Shown here one piece after another: positions 8,659 through 18,600 of a DNA stretch of 64,000 nucleotides. The stretch covers positions 868,001-932,000 of the forward strand of contig NZ_CP039734.2 of NCBI RefSeq assembly GCF_011769985.2, read 5' to 3'. Under the pieces are notes generated by a model. The model did no database searches. It was not told the origin of the DNA and saw only the letters and a list, made by a program, of their open reading frames with translations. Numbering within the stretch: the first letter of the stretch is position 1; each line of letters opens with the position of its first letter. Source of the DNA: Sulfurospirillum diekertiae. Lineage in GTDB: Bacteria; Campylobacterota; Campylobacteria; Campylobacterales; Sulfurospirillaceae. A program made the position numbers and the translations under genes.

Positions 8659-9818
8659 GCGAGTTTCTCTTATATATTATTTTGTAGCATAATCCATGGT
8701 TATGAGAGATTTTGAGAGTACCTTTTAATTGCTTAACGTTTAAATCGACCAATTTTAGACCAAAATTTTGCGTATCTTTTTGATTGTATCCTATACCATT
8801 ATCAAAATATGTTAATAAAATGTTGTTCTTATGACTGTTTAAACACAATAATTATTTTTGGATTTTTGATATCTTTAAATGCATATTTAAAACTGTTGGT
8901 TACCAATTCATTGACAATTAAGCCTATAGGAATGACTTCATTAAGGGAAAGCTCTATTTCTTGAGATTTAAAGACGATTTTGACACGGTCACTAATGGTG
9001 CTTTGGATATTTAAATATAATTTTTCTATAAAGCGCTTAGCATTCACTTTTTCAAGATCATTAGAGACGTAAAGCATTGAATGAACCATCGCCATGGCAT
9101 CTATTCTATTTTTGCTTGCTTGAATAGCATTTTTAGTTTTTGCATCTTCTTTATCTGCTTGGATAGCAAGAATAGAAGAGACCAGATTTAAATTATTTTT
9201 GACTCTATGATGTATCTCATTGTAGAGTAAATCTTTTTTGTAATTGGAGTTAATAAGTCTTTTATAGGCATCAATACGAGTGGTTTCATAATAAATAGCA
9301 AAGACAAACACAATAGCTAAAATAGATAAAAAATTTAAAATAGCCTCATTATTGTATAAAAAAGTGCTCATAGCAAAAGCGTTTTGATCGTACATATGAT
9401 AGAAAAAGAGTAGTAGAGCTAAAATAAGTAAAAATATGCCGCTAAAAATTAGTCCTCTTTTCCAACTAAAAAGAGAAAAAATACACAATATAAAAGGAAA
9501 TATAAACCCAGGCGTATAATCATCAAAGTGAAAAATAAAGACAACGGCAATCGTTTCTATAGAGAGTACGGTTAATATAGTATACGAAGCAAGATCATAT
9601 TTACCTTTTCGATAAAACATGAAAAAAGATAAAGCAACGAGCGCAAACATTATTATTGTTAATGGGATGATTTGGTAATTCTGATAGTAGGTATCCAAAA
9701 TAATATGGGTAAGAAAGACCAAAAAGCATACGGCATGAATGACCAATATAATTTTTTTTCTTCTTCCCTCTGTTGCTCTTTTGATTTCGGCGCTAAATGG
9801 TGAATTTGATGCTTTCAT
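8651..9818 (-). pseudogene. HisKA_2-type sensor histidine kinase, frameshifted in the ATPase domain
   Basis: The 5' part (9818 to 8829, 329 residues) has about six membrane helices and a HisKA_2 dimerisation domain (NEIHHRVKNNL with the phospho-His) and the ATPase N-box (LIVNELVTNSFKYAF), then stops. The rest of the ATPase domain (YFDNGIGY, GLKLVDL, LKGTLKI) continues in another frame from about 8848 to 8651. One extra base around 8829-8848 explains the break. The motifs on both sides look intact, so the lesion is recent, a sequencing error, or a recoding site. Without the G-boxes the kinase would be inactive. Confidence 0.75.
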
Positions 9819-10047
9819 AATTTAAATTTAGCAAGTTTTAACTTAAATCATACATAGTAAAGAATTTATAATATAATGTGACCAGAATGTGGTTTTTCCT
9901 TTATATAATTATTTGAAGAAAGTATATGGTGTCACAATTGTATCTGCTTCAGATGTACTTCAATGTACAGGCATTAAAGACTGGTTGATATGCAATAATT
10001 TTGTATATCAAGCAGTGTTGTACAAAAATAATATAATGGAGGTTGAC
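9819..10047 (+). promoter_or_regulatory. Divergent promoter region and structured leader before the TolC-like gene
   Basis: Two overlapping TATAAT hexamers (9867-9872, 9872-9877) face rightward and would give an untranslated leader of about 160 bases before ATG 10048. Within it, 9985-9994 and 10002-10011 form a ten-pair hairpin with a seven-base loop, and a TCTG-CTT-CAGA stem plus GTAC half-sites (near 9954 and 9964) precede it. The leftward kinase gene starts at 9818. No riboswitch class, including c-di-GMP GEMM types, was recognised. Confidence 0.4.
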
Positions 10048-11454
10048 ATGTTAGGTAGTTCAAAAAAGAGACTTGTTCGTCTTATGGTAATTCCTTTTTG
10101 TTTTGCAGGAGCAAGTACGCTCAATGCTTTAACGCTTCAAGAAGGTGTTGATGAAGTTCTTGCAACACATCCTGTTGTTCAAGAGAGATTACATAATTAT
10201 CAATCTACACTTGAGGATCTTCGTATCACTGAGTCACAATATCTTCCCTCTCTTGATTACGCAGGAGATTTTGAAAAAGCAAAGACAGAGAGCCCCTCAA
10301 CAAATTTTGAGAGTCGTTCTTTATATAGTTATGAACATTCTTTGCAACTCACTCAAAATCTTTTTAATGGGTTTGGAACAATTTACGAAGCAGATTATCA
10401 AAAAGCACGTATTTTGGCAGCAGCAAATAATTACATTGAAAATGCCAATGATGTTGCTTATAGTTTTATCAATCTATACATTGCAACTCTTAAAGCGCGA
10501 GACACATTGGTGATTGCAAAAGAGAGTGTTGCTTTTCATGAAGAAATTTTTCGTAAAGTCAAAAAACTATTTGACTCAGGTTCAACAACACGTTCTGAGT
10601 TTGAGAAGATAGATACCTCTTTGTCTCTCGCAAAATCTAATTATATTGTTGCTCAAAACAACCTTGAAGATGCGCAGTTTAACCTTGAGCGTGTATTGGG
10701 TCGTTATGTCAAAGCAGAAGAGTTAGAAAAGATCTCTTTTTCAGGAACACTTCCTGCGAGTGAAGATGAAATGAAAGAGTTTGCTCGCCTGTACAATCCT
10801 TCTGTTTTAGTAAGTCACTATAATATAAAAGCAGCAGAGGCACAACGTTCAGCAGCGTATAAAAACTACTATCCAAAAATTGATGCGTATGCTCGAAAAA
10901 GCTGGGCAGATGATATTGGTGGACTTCCTGGCAAAGATGAAAGAAGCGCAGTTGGAATTAAGATTTCATATAATCTTTACCGTGGTGGCGCTGATGAAGC
11001 ACAAATTGCAAAAAGTATGACACAAATTTCACGTGAGCAAGACAATAAACGTGATGTTGTTCGAAAACTTGATGAACAAGGCAGACTTTCATGGAGCGCT
11101 AAAACTTATATAACACAACAACTTGACTTCCTTCAAAAATATGCTAAAACGAGTGCTAAAACGCTTGAACTTTATCAACAAGAGTATGACTTAGGTCGTA
11201 GAACATTGCTCGATCTTCTCGTAGCACAAAATGACTATGTTTCCGCTCGTACACAAGTTATTAAAGCTCAAAATGATCTACTCTTTGCCAATTATCGTAT
11301 TTTAGATGCGATGGGCACAATGGTACAAAACATTCTTGGTTCAAAAGCTCTAGATTATACAAAGCGTGTCAGACTCGATGTTGTGGATGGAAAATTAGAC
11401 CATGACAGTAATCTTGGTACACTTCTTTTCGAAAAGCGTGATACAAACGAATAA
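10048..11454 (+). CDS. TolC-family outer membrane channel (LapE-like)
   Basis: 468 residues from ATG 10048, which has GGAGG five bases upstream and gives a clean signal peptide (about 1-28, ending STLNA). The frame extends further upstream to GTG 9889, but that stretch has no RBS or secretory character. The mature protein has the TolC repeats: a first half with LTQNLFNGFGT and long amphipathic helices, and a second half with ISYNLYRGGAD and a YDLGRRTLLDLLVAQND helix. It is the outer membrane duct of the type I secretion system encoded by the next two genes, predicted to export the giant adhesin. Confidence 0.92.
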   Translation: MLGSSKKRLVRLMVIPFCFAGASTLNALTLQEGVDEVLATHPVVQERLHNYQSTLEDLRITESQYLPSLDYAGDFEKAKTESPSTNFESRSLYSYEHSLQLTQNLFNGFGTIYEADYQKARILAAANNYIENANDVAYSFINLYIATLKARDTLVIAKESVAFHEEIFRKVKKLFDSGSTTRSEFEKIDTSLSLAKSNYIVAQNNLEDAQFNLERVLGRYVKAEELEKISFSGTLPASEDEMKEFARLYNPSVLVSHYNIKAAEAQRSAAYKNYYPKIDAYARKSWADDIGGLPGKDERSAVGIKISYNLYRGGADEAQIAKSMTQISREQDNKRDVVRKLDEQGRLSWSAKTYITQQLDFLQKYAKTSAKTLELYQQEYDLGRRTLLDLLVAQNDYVSARTQVIKAQNDLLFANYRILDAMGTMVQNILGSKALDYTKRVRLDVVDGKLDHDSNLGTLLFEKRDTNE

Positions 11455-11465
11455 AAGGTTATTTG

Positions 11466-13664
11466 ATGATGGGGCCAAACGATAATGATAATGGTGGCGA
11501 GCAAAGGATAGAGGATCCTCAAGGATTGGCATTTTCAATCGATCCTTTGCTTCAATGCCTGGTACTTTTTACACAACTTTACCATAAGCCTTTTAGTGCT
11601 GAAGCATTGATGGCAGGCTTGCCTCTTTCTCCTAATGAAGAGACGCAAGGCTTGTACAATCTCAAGCAATCTAAAGGGCTTTTTGCGCGTGCAGCGAGCA
11701 GAGCTGGCTTGAAAAGCACACTTGTAGCGAAGAAAATTTCAGATATCTCTCCTTTGCAGTTGCCAATTATTTTACTACTTAAAAATTCTCAGGCATGCAT
11801 TTTACACTCCTTCAATGAGGATCACACAACATGTAAAATTGTTTTACCGGGCATTGAAGCCATTGAAGAGGTTATTTCTACTGAAGCATTAACGTCAGAG
11901 TATACGGGTTTTGCTTTTCTAATCAAGAGACCTTTTGTTTATGATGAGCATGACTCATTGACACTTAATGTGAAAAATAACCATTGGTTTTGGGACACAT
12001 TGAAACTTTCGACAGGGTTTTATCGGGATGTTTTATATGCTACAGTTTTGATTAATCTTTTTGTATTGATCAGCCCATTGTTTACGATGAGTGTTTATGA
12101 TAGGGTTATTCCTAACAATGCAACGGAAACGCTTTGGGTATTTGCATCAGGTGTTTTAGTGGTCTATACGTTGGATACATTTTTGAAGTTTGCCAGAGCG
12201 ATTTTGTTAGAACGTGCTGGTAAAAAAAGCGATGTTATCATGTCTTCTATTGTTTTTGAAAAAGTGCTCGACCTTCAAATGGCTTCGCATCCAAAATCAG
12301 TTGGTTCGTTTGCCAGTAACCTTAAAGATTTTGATATGATTCGCTCTTTTTTAACCAATGCAACATTGACAGTTCTTGTAGATATGCCTTTTGCTCTTCT
12401 TTTCTTATGTGTTATAGGCTATATTGGTGGTTGGATGGTCATTGTACCGCTTCTTATGATGATTGTTATTTTAGGATATACTTTTTTTATGCGTCATATG
12501 TTACGTGAAAGTATTGAGGAATCTCACAAAGCTGCTGCTGCTAAGAGTTCTATTTTGGTAGAGACCCTTCAAAACATTGAAACACTTAAAACACTAGGTG
12601 TCACAGGTCACATGCAGTGGGCATGGGAAGAAGCTACGGGAGAAATTGCTCAAAAAAGTTTGAGATCTCGTATGATTTCAACTTCTATTTCAACGATCAC
12701 AGGCTTTTTAGTTCAATTAACCACTGTTTTACTTGTTATTGTGGGGGTTTATCTCATCGGACAACATGATTTGTCAATGGGAGGGCTTATTGGTATTATT
12801 ATTATCTCTTCACGAACCGTTGCCCCTATGGGACAAGCTGCATCTTTAATCGCAAATTATTCAGATGCAAAATCTGCCTATGATGTGATCAACAACATCA
12901 TTTCTCAACCCTCTGAGCGTCCCAATGGAAAGAAGTTTATCACACGTCCAGCTTTGCAAGGTGAGATAGAATTCCGTAATGTCACTTTTTCATACGATGC
13001 CAATGAGCATCAATCTTTGAAAAACGTCTCTTTCACTATCAAATCTAAAGAAAAAGTTGCCATTATTGGACGTATAGGTTCGGGTAAAAGCACGATTGCA
13101 AAACTTTTGCTTCATCTTTATGAGCCACAAAGCGGCTCAGTCTTTTTAGATGGCATTGATATTAATCAAATTGATCCTATTGATTTGCGCAAAAATATCT
13201 CTTATGTTTCCCAAGATATTAACCTTTTTAAGGGTAGTGCTAAAGACAATATTGTTTATCGTTCGTCTCGCGTTGGAGATGAGCAGATGTTACGTGCTTC
13301 CATGATTTCAGGAGCAGATGAATTTATTAAAAGACATCCTTTAGGGTATGAAATGCTTATTGGAGAGCGAGGAATGGGGCTTTCTGGAGGACAACGGCAA
13401 AGCATTGGTATTGCACGAGCTATTTTATTTGAATCTCCTATTGTTTTAATGGATGAACCAACCAATGCAATGGATCAGCTCAGTGAAGCACGACTGATTG
13501 TCAATCTAAAAAGTTATATTGAGGATAAAACAGCCATTTTTGTAACACAAAAAAATACTCTTTTAGAACTTGTTGATCGTATTATTGTTATGCACGAAGG
13601 ACAAATTTATCTGGATGGTCCTAAAAACGAGGTTTTAGCAAAATTATCAGGAAAAAGTCTATGA
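11466..13664 (+). CDS. lapB: LapB-like type I secretion ABC transporter
   Basis: 732 residues from ATG 11466 (AAAAGG 7 bases upstream). The N-terminal 140 residues form a C39-like domain; the expected catalytic cysteine is not apparent (LLQCLVLFTQLYHKP is the closest segment), as in the substrate-docking CLD of RTX exporters. Six membrane helices follow (about 185-460), then the ABC domain with Walker A GRIGSGKST, signature LSGGQRQSIG and Walker B IVLMDEP. These are the features of LapB/HlyB-type exporters of RTX adhesins. It lies between the TolC gene and the membrane fusion protein gene, with a 4-base overlap to the latter. Confidence 0.93.
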   Translation: MMGPNDNDNGGEQRIEDPQGLAFSIDPLLQCLVLFTQLYHKPFSAEALMAGLPLSPNEETQGLYNLKQSKGLFARAASRAGLKSTLVAKKISDISPLQLPIILLLKNSQACILHSFNEDHTTCKIVLPGIEAIEEVISTEALTSEYTGFAFLIKRPFVYDEHDSLTLNVKNNHWFWDTLKLSTGFYRDVLYATVLINLFVLISPLFTMSVYDRVIPNNATETLWVFASGVLVVYTLDTFLKFARAILLERAGKKSDVIMSSIVFEKVLDLQMASHPKSVGSFASNLKDFDMIRSFLTNATLTVLVDMPFALLFLCVIGYIGGWMVIVPLLMMIVILGYTFFMRHMLRESIEESHKAAAAKSSILVETLQNIETLKTLGVTGHMQWAWEEATGEIAQKSLRSRMISTSISTITGFLVQLTTVLLVIVGVYLIGQHDLSMGGLIGIIIISSRTVAPMGQAASLIANYSDAKSAYDVINNIISQPSERPNGKKFITRPALQGEIEFRNVTFSYDANEHQSLKNVSFTIKSKEKVAIIGRIGSGKSTIAKLLLHLYEPQSGSVFLDGIDINQIDPIDLRKNISYVSQDINLFKGSAKDNIVYRSSRVGDEQMLRASMISGADEFIKRHPLGYEMLIGERGMGLSGGQRQSIGIARAILFESPIVLMDEPTNAMDQLSEARLIVNLKSYIEDKTAIFVTQKNTLLELVDRIIVMHEGQIYLDGPKNEVLAKLSGKSL

Positions 13665-14995
13665 GTAAAAAAATATTTTCATTTGATGCTCGTGACTATG
13701 CATTTATGCGCAGTCTTTCGGCTGCTGTTTTAGAAGAAAATCCTAAACAGTTTCGTTGGGTGATCTTTTTTTGGGTTTTTAGTGTGACACTCTTTTTAAT
13801 CTGGGCTTCTTTTTCTCCGATTGATGAGATTGTTAGAGGCGAGGGTAAAGTTGTTCCTGGTGGTGAAAACCAAATGATTCAACATTTGGAAGGTGGTATT
13901 TTAGAGGATATTTTAGTCAAAGAGGGTGAAACGGTTAAAGTAGATCAAGTTTTGCTCAAAGTCAACAACCTTAAATCAGCTTCTACGTATGAAAGTATGG
14001 GCTATAAAGCGGCGCAACTTCGAGCAAAAATGGTGCGTCTGAAAGCTGAAATTACGAACACGGCGTTTATGCCTTCACCTGAGGATATGAAAGAAATTCC
14101 TGAACAGATTTTGCAGGAGAGAAATCTTTTTACGTCAAATCGTGAACGTCTTAATGCACAACTTTCAGGACTTAATGAGCAATATGTGCAAAAGAAAAAT
14201 GATAAATTAGAAACTCAAGGACGAATTACAGAGCAAAAAAAAGCACTCTCTTATATTAAGGAAGAGGTTAGAATTTCTGCACCTTTGGTAGAGCAGGGCG
14301 TTAAATCAAAAGTAGATTTTTTAAAGCTTCAAAGAGAACTAAGCACGTTAGAAGAGCGTTGCAATGGAATGATCGCTTCTATGCCACGACTGGATGCAGC
14401 TATCTCTGAAATCGAAAATAAGATGCAAGAAGTGCGTTCTGAATTTACAACAAAAGCTCAATTAGAGCTCAATGACGCTCAAACGGAATTTAACCGTATT
14501 ACCGCAGAGAGTGCTTCCTATGCAGACCAAGTGGTTCGAACAACAATCAAGTCACCTATTAATGGGGTTGTTCAAAAAATTTATGTCAATACCATTGGTG
14601 GTGTTATCAAACCAGGTGATAATCTGATAGAAATTGTTCCAACGGAAGATGGTCTTTTGGCGGAAGTTAAGGTAAAACCTTCAGATATCGCATTTTTATA
14701 CCCTGGACAAGAAGCGATTGTCAAAGTAACCGCATATGATTTCGCCATTTACGGTTCACTCAAAGGTAAAGTAGTGACTATCAGCCCAGATTCTATGACG
14801 GACAAACGCGATAATACCTATTACATTGTGAGGGTTCAAACGGATAAAAAATATTTTGGAACAGAAGCAAAACCACTCAATATTACACCGGGTATGACAC
14901 TCAATGTAGATATTATTACAGGTAAAAAAACAGTTATGCAATACATCTTAAAGCCGATTTTAAAAGCGAAACAATACATGTTTACGGAGCGATAA
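13661..14995 (+). CDS. lapC: LapC/HlyD-type membrane fusion protein
   Basis: 444 residues. One membrane helix (about 33-52) is followed by a lipoyl/barrel-sandwich half (GEGKVVPGGENQMIQHLEGG), a long coiled-coil hairpin (about 105-285), and the second barrel half with TTIKSPINGVVQKIYVNT. The C-terminal beta domain is typical of HlyD (LYPGQEAIVKVTAYDF). It bridges the LapB-like ATPase and TolC across the periplasm. Translation is coupled to the upstream gene by ATGA. The gene ends one base before the LuxR-type regulator. Confidence 0.93.
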   Translation: MSKKIFSFDARDYAFMRSLSAAVLEENPKQFRWVIFFWVFSVTLFLIWASFSPIDEIVRGEGKVVPGGENQMIQHLEGGILEDILVKEGETVKVDQVLLKVNNLKSASTYESMGYKAAQLRAKMVRLKAEITNTAFMPSPEDMKEIPEQILQERNLFTSNRERLNAQLSGLNEQYVQKKNDKLETQGRITEQKKALSYIKEEVRISAPLVEQGVKSKVDFLKLQRELSTLEERCNGMIASMPRLDAAISEIENKMQEVRSEFTTKAQLELNDAQTEFNRITAESASYADQVVRTTIKSPINGVVQKIYVNTIGGVIKPGDNLIEIVPTEDGLLAEVKVKPSDIAFLYPGQEAIVKVTAYDFAIYGSLKGKVVTISPDSMTDKRDNTYYIVRVQTDKKYFGTEAKPLNITPGMTLNVDIITGKKTVMQYILKPILKAKQYMFTER

Positions 14996-14996
14996 A

Positions 14997-15578
14997 ATGA
15001 CACTTTATATTATTTCAAAAAATACACTTTTACAAAAAAGATGGTCAACTATTTTATCTGTATTCCACCCTATTTGTAGAGAATCACTTCCTGCTACGTT
15101 AGGGAATGATTCTCTGGTTATGATTCATGATGATATTTTATGCCAACTAAATGAGGAACAAAAAAAAAGACTTTTTGCTTTACATGTAATGGTACTTTCT
15201 ACAACGCCAACGTTTGAACAAGCGCGTTTAGTGTTAAGCTTGGGTGCTAAAGGGTATGGTAATACGATGATGCATGAGTCTTACTTAATCTCCGCATGCC
15301 AGGCAATACAAGAAGGCAATGTTTGGTTATCACCAGAATACATTAACTTGATGATTCAAGAACTCCCTATGATGCCTAAAAAAGCGACAAATCCACTTGA
15401 ATACCTGAGCCATCGTGAGGCTGAAGTGGCTATTTTACTCTCACAAGGTGATTCTCACAAAGAGGTCGCTGAAAAATTAAATATTACTGTTCGTACGGTA
15501 AAAGCGCATGCGACGGCTATTTATTCTCAATTAAATATCAAGGATAGACTTGCCCTTGCTCTGTTACTTCGAAAGTAG
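14997..15578 (+). CDS. LuxR-type transcriptional regulator with degenerate receiver
   Basis: 193 residues. The C-terminal 60 residues are a LuxR/FixJ helix-turn-helix (LSHREAEVAILLSQG, then VAEKLNITVRTVKAHATAIYSQL). The N-terminal 120 residues have receiver-like length and pattern, but the acidic pair is replaced (LYIISKN), the phosphoacceptor position is unclear (LVMIHDD) and the conserved Lys after GAKGY is missing. Phosphorylation-independent control, as in CsgD- or VpsT-like biofilm regulators, is therefore more likely. Its place between exporter and adhesin genes suggests it controls the adhesin. It carries one TTACATGTAA copy. Confidence 0.8.
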   Translation: MTLYIISKNTLLQKRWSTILSVFHPICRESLPATLGNDSLVMIHDDILCQLNEEQKKRLFALHVMVLSTTPTFEQARLVLSLGAKGYGNTMMHESYLISACQAIQEGNVWLSPEYINLMIQELPMMPKKATNPLEYLSHREAEVAILLSQGDSHKEVAEKLNITVRTVKAHATAIYSQLNIKDRLALALLLRK

Positions 15579-15654
15579 TACCCAAGTACACTAGTATTGT
15601 CTTTTTATCTCTGTTAGAATTATTTTGTAAAAAAATTCTAGGAAAGGATAAATC
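15579..15654 (+). promoter_or_regulatory. Leader of the adhesin gene
   Basis: The 76-base gap contains a GTACCCAAGTACAC dyad (about 15580-15593), an AT-rich -10-like TAGAAT near 15616, and the RBS AGGAAAGGA before ATG 15655. The dyad is a plausible operator for the LuxR-type regulator just upstream, but this is inference from position only. Confidence 0.35.
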
Positions 15655-18600
15655 ATGGCACAAGTAATTGGATACGTTAAATCACTCCAAAATGGCATTT
15701 TTTTTGCAAAAGATGCACATGGAGAGATCAGAGAACTTAAAGCTGGTGATCAGGTATTTAAAGATGAGCTCGTTTATGGTGCTCCAAACAATCCTCAAAA
15801 TGCACAAGTGATTATCGATGTAACGTTAACCGACGCTAAAGATATTACCCTCTCCGGAGCTGAACAGCTTTATACAGACATTTCAGTCCTTGGTGGTACA
15901 TTTGACAAAGAGGATGCAGTTGTCTCAACAGATACGATAGAAAATGCATGGAAACTCAGCACAAATACTTCTACTCAAGATACAACAACTCCATTAGATG
16001 CAACCGCAGCAGGTGTTGAAGCACCCGCTGCTGGTTTTGTACCAACTGACACCGAACGTCCTAGCAATACACTCTTTTTTGATAGAACGGGTGGAATTGG
16101 TGATGTCCGAACCGTTCTTCATGACACTGTTAATGGTGGAACTGTTCAAAACATTACGGCAGTCGACAATCCAACTCTCAATGACCAACCAGTCGTAGCA
16201 AATGTGATGGGGACAGTCAATGAAGCGCTTAACGGACTCAATCAAATTTCTGGCCAGCTCGTAGCAACAGATCCTGATGTGGGTGATACCCATACATTCT
16301 TTGCCGTGAGTGGTACATTACTTCTTAATGGTCAACCAGCACCTGAAGGTATCGCATTTGTAATGAATCCAGATGGTACTTACTCGGTTACTGGCGACTT
16401 TAATGCTCTAGCCACAGGTGAAAAAGCAGTTGTTTCATTTCAATACTATGCTGTCGACAATGGTATAGAAGCAGGTGCACCTCATGCTTCGTTACCAGCA
16501 ACCGTCACTTTAACGATAATCGGCACCAATGATCAACCAGTAGTCAGTGATGTGAGCATCACACAAGCAGAAGCACTTAATGGCGTGAATACGTTTGCAG
16601 GAACATTGAGTGTCAGTGATGATGATACAAGCGATACACATACGTTCCAAATGGTTGATAATAGTTTACATGTAAATGCAAATGTTGAATTATCACAACC
16701 AACACTTCTTCTCAATCCAGATGGTACTTACAGCATGAGTGGAGATTTTAATGCACTTGCCGCAGGTGAAACAGCAACCGTAACTTTCCAATACTATGCT
16801 GTAGATAGTAGTAGTAATCAAACTAATGGCGAGTCAAATACTTCTGAGGTTAAAACGGTTACCTTGACCATTACAGGAACGAACGATCAACCTGTTGTCA
16901 GTGATGTGAGCGTCACACAAGCAGAAGCACTTAATGGTGTGAATACGTTTGCAGGAACATTGAGTGTCAGTGATGATGATACAAGCGATACACATACGTT
17001 CCAAATGGTTGATAATAGTTTACATGTAAATGCAAATGTTGAATTAGCAACACCAACGCTTGTGCTCAATCCAGATGGTACTTACAGCATGAGTGGAGAT
17101 TTTAATGCACTTGCCGCAGGTGAAACAGCAACCGTTACTTTCCAATACTATGCTGTAGATAGTAGTAGTAATCAAACCAATGGCGAGTCAAATACTTCTG
17201 AGGCTAAAACGGTTACCTTGACCATTACAGGAACGAACGATCAACCAGTAGTCAGTGATATTAATGTTAATGATAATGCAGGTAGTGGTATTGTTGGATA
17301 CTATGATATGGTCAGTGGACAAGGGGTGAGCGCACAAGTGAATGGCATCATAACCGCTAATCTAACTGCTGCGCAACTCTTTACACTCAGTTCGGAAGAA
17401 CTTTCAGGCATCAATACCCTTTATGTTCAAAATCCAAGTAATGGTGACTATGGCGCAGAATACATGAGTCAACTCAGTGCGATCGAAAACGCTGTAAATA
17501 ATGGCATGACTTTAATTATTCATGATCGATATGTTGCTGGGGGTGAGCAAATTCTTCCAGGAGGAGAGTCTATTGTTTTCCACAGAACAGCAGGGAATGG
17601 TACCAATATTGACATAACAGACACTGAACTTGAAACAGGTCTTGGTGGAACGATCAATGATGCTTCTTTAGACAATGGAAGTTTGTCAAACCATGGATAC
17701 GTTGATCTTAATAGTTTACCAGAAGGGGCAAAAGTTCTTATGACGGATGGCGATTCTACGCACGTTGTTACTTTTTCCTACCAATATGGTGCTGGTACAG
17801 TTATTTATTCTACTATTCCTTTAGACTTCTATTTATCAGGTAATGGTAATACTGTTTTAGATGCTAATATGCAAATTTATGCTGCAAATCTTCTTGAAGA
17901 TTTTGTTAAAAATGGTGCTATCTATGAAACACATGATAACGGAGAAGCAACCCCTCATATTAATGATGGAAATAATGTCTTAACAGGTAATTTATCTGTT
18001 ACGGATGATGATGTCTCTGATACGCATACATTCCGTGTAGTCGGTGATAGTGTTCAAGTGCTTGCTCCAACGGGATCAGGGGTAGACACCAATGATGTAA
18101 CGGTTTCTATTACAAAAGGTGACAATGGCGTATGGCATTATAATATCAATGGAAACTTTACAGAACTTGCCGCAGGCGAAAAAGCAACCGTAACATTTCA
18201 ATATGTTGCTGATGATGGACGTGGATTTAATGGTGCAGATGGCATCAATGAAAGTTCAATCAGTGCACCAAAAACCATTACACTTACCATTACGGGAACC
18301 AATGACCAGCCTATTGTCAGCGATGTTACGCATACGACACAAACAGAATCAATGAACGGAATCAATACCTTTGAAGGTACTTTAGTCGCAACCGATGATG
18401 ATACCCACGATACGCATACTTTTCACGTAGTAGGTGGTGGAGATTTTGGTCCAGCTTTACATGTAGAATCTCCTGCAGAGATTGGAACGCCAGTTCTTCA
18501 CCTTGATGAAGCCACTGGTCAATATACTGTTACTGGAGACTTTAATGCTTTAGCCGTCGGTGAAACAGCAACCGTAACTTTCCAATACTATGCGGTTGAT

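Noticed and set aside
9889-10047. 49-codon N-terminal extension of the TolC-like protein
   Set aside because: No RBS at the GTG, and the extension hides the signal peptide that follows a good GGAGG-ATG at 10048.
9870-10047. c-di-GMP riboswitch before the TolC-like gene
   Set aside because: No GEMM-I or GEMM-II core sequence is present, although the leader is structured and the operon would suit one.
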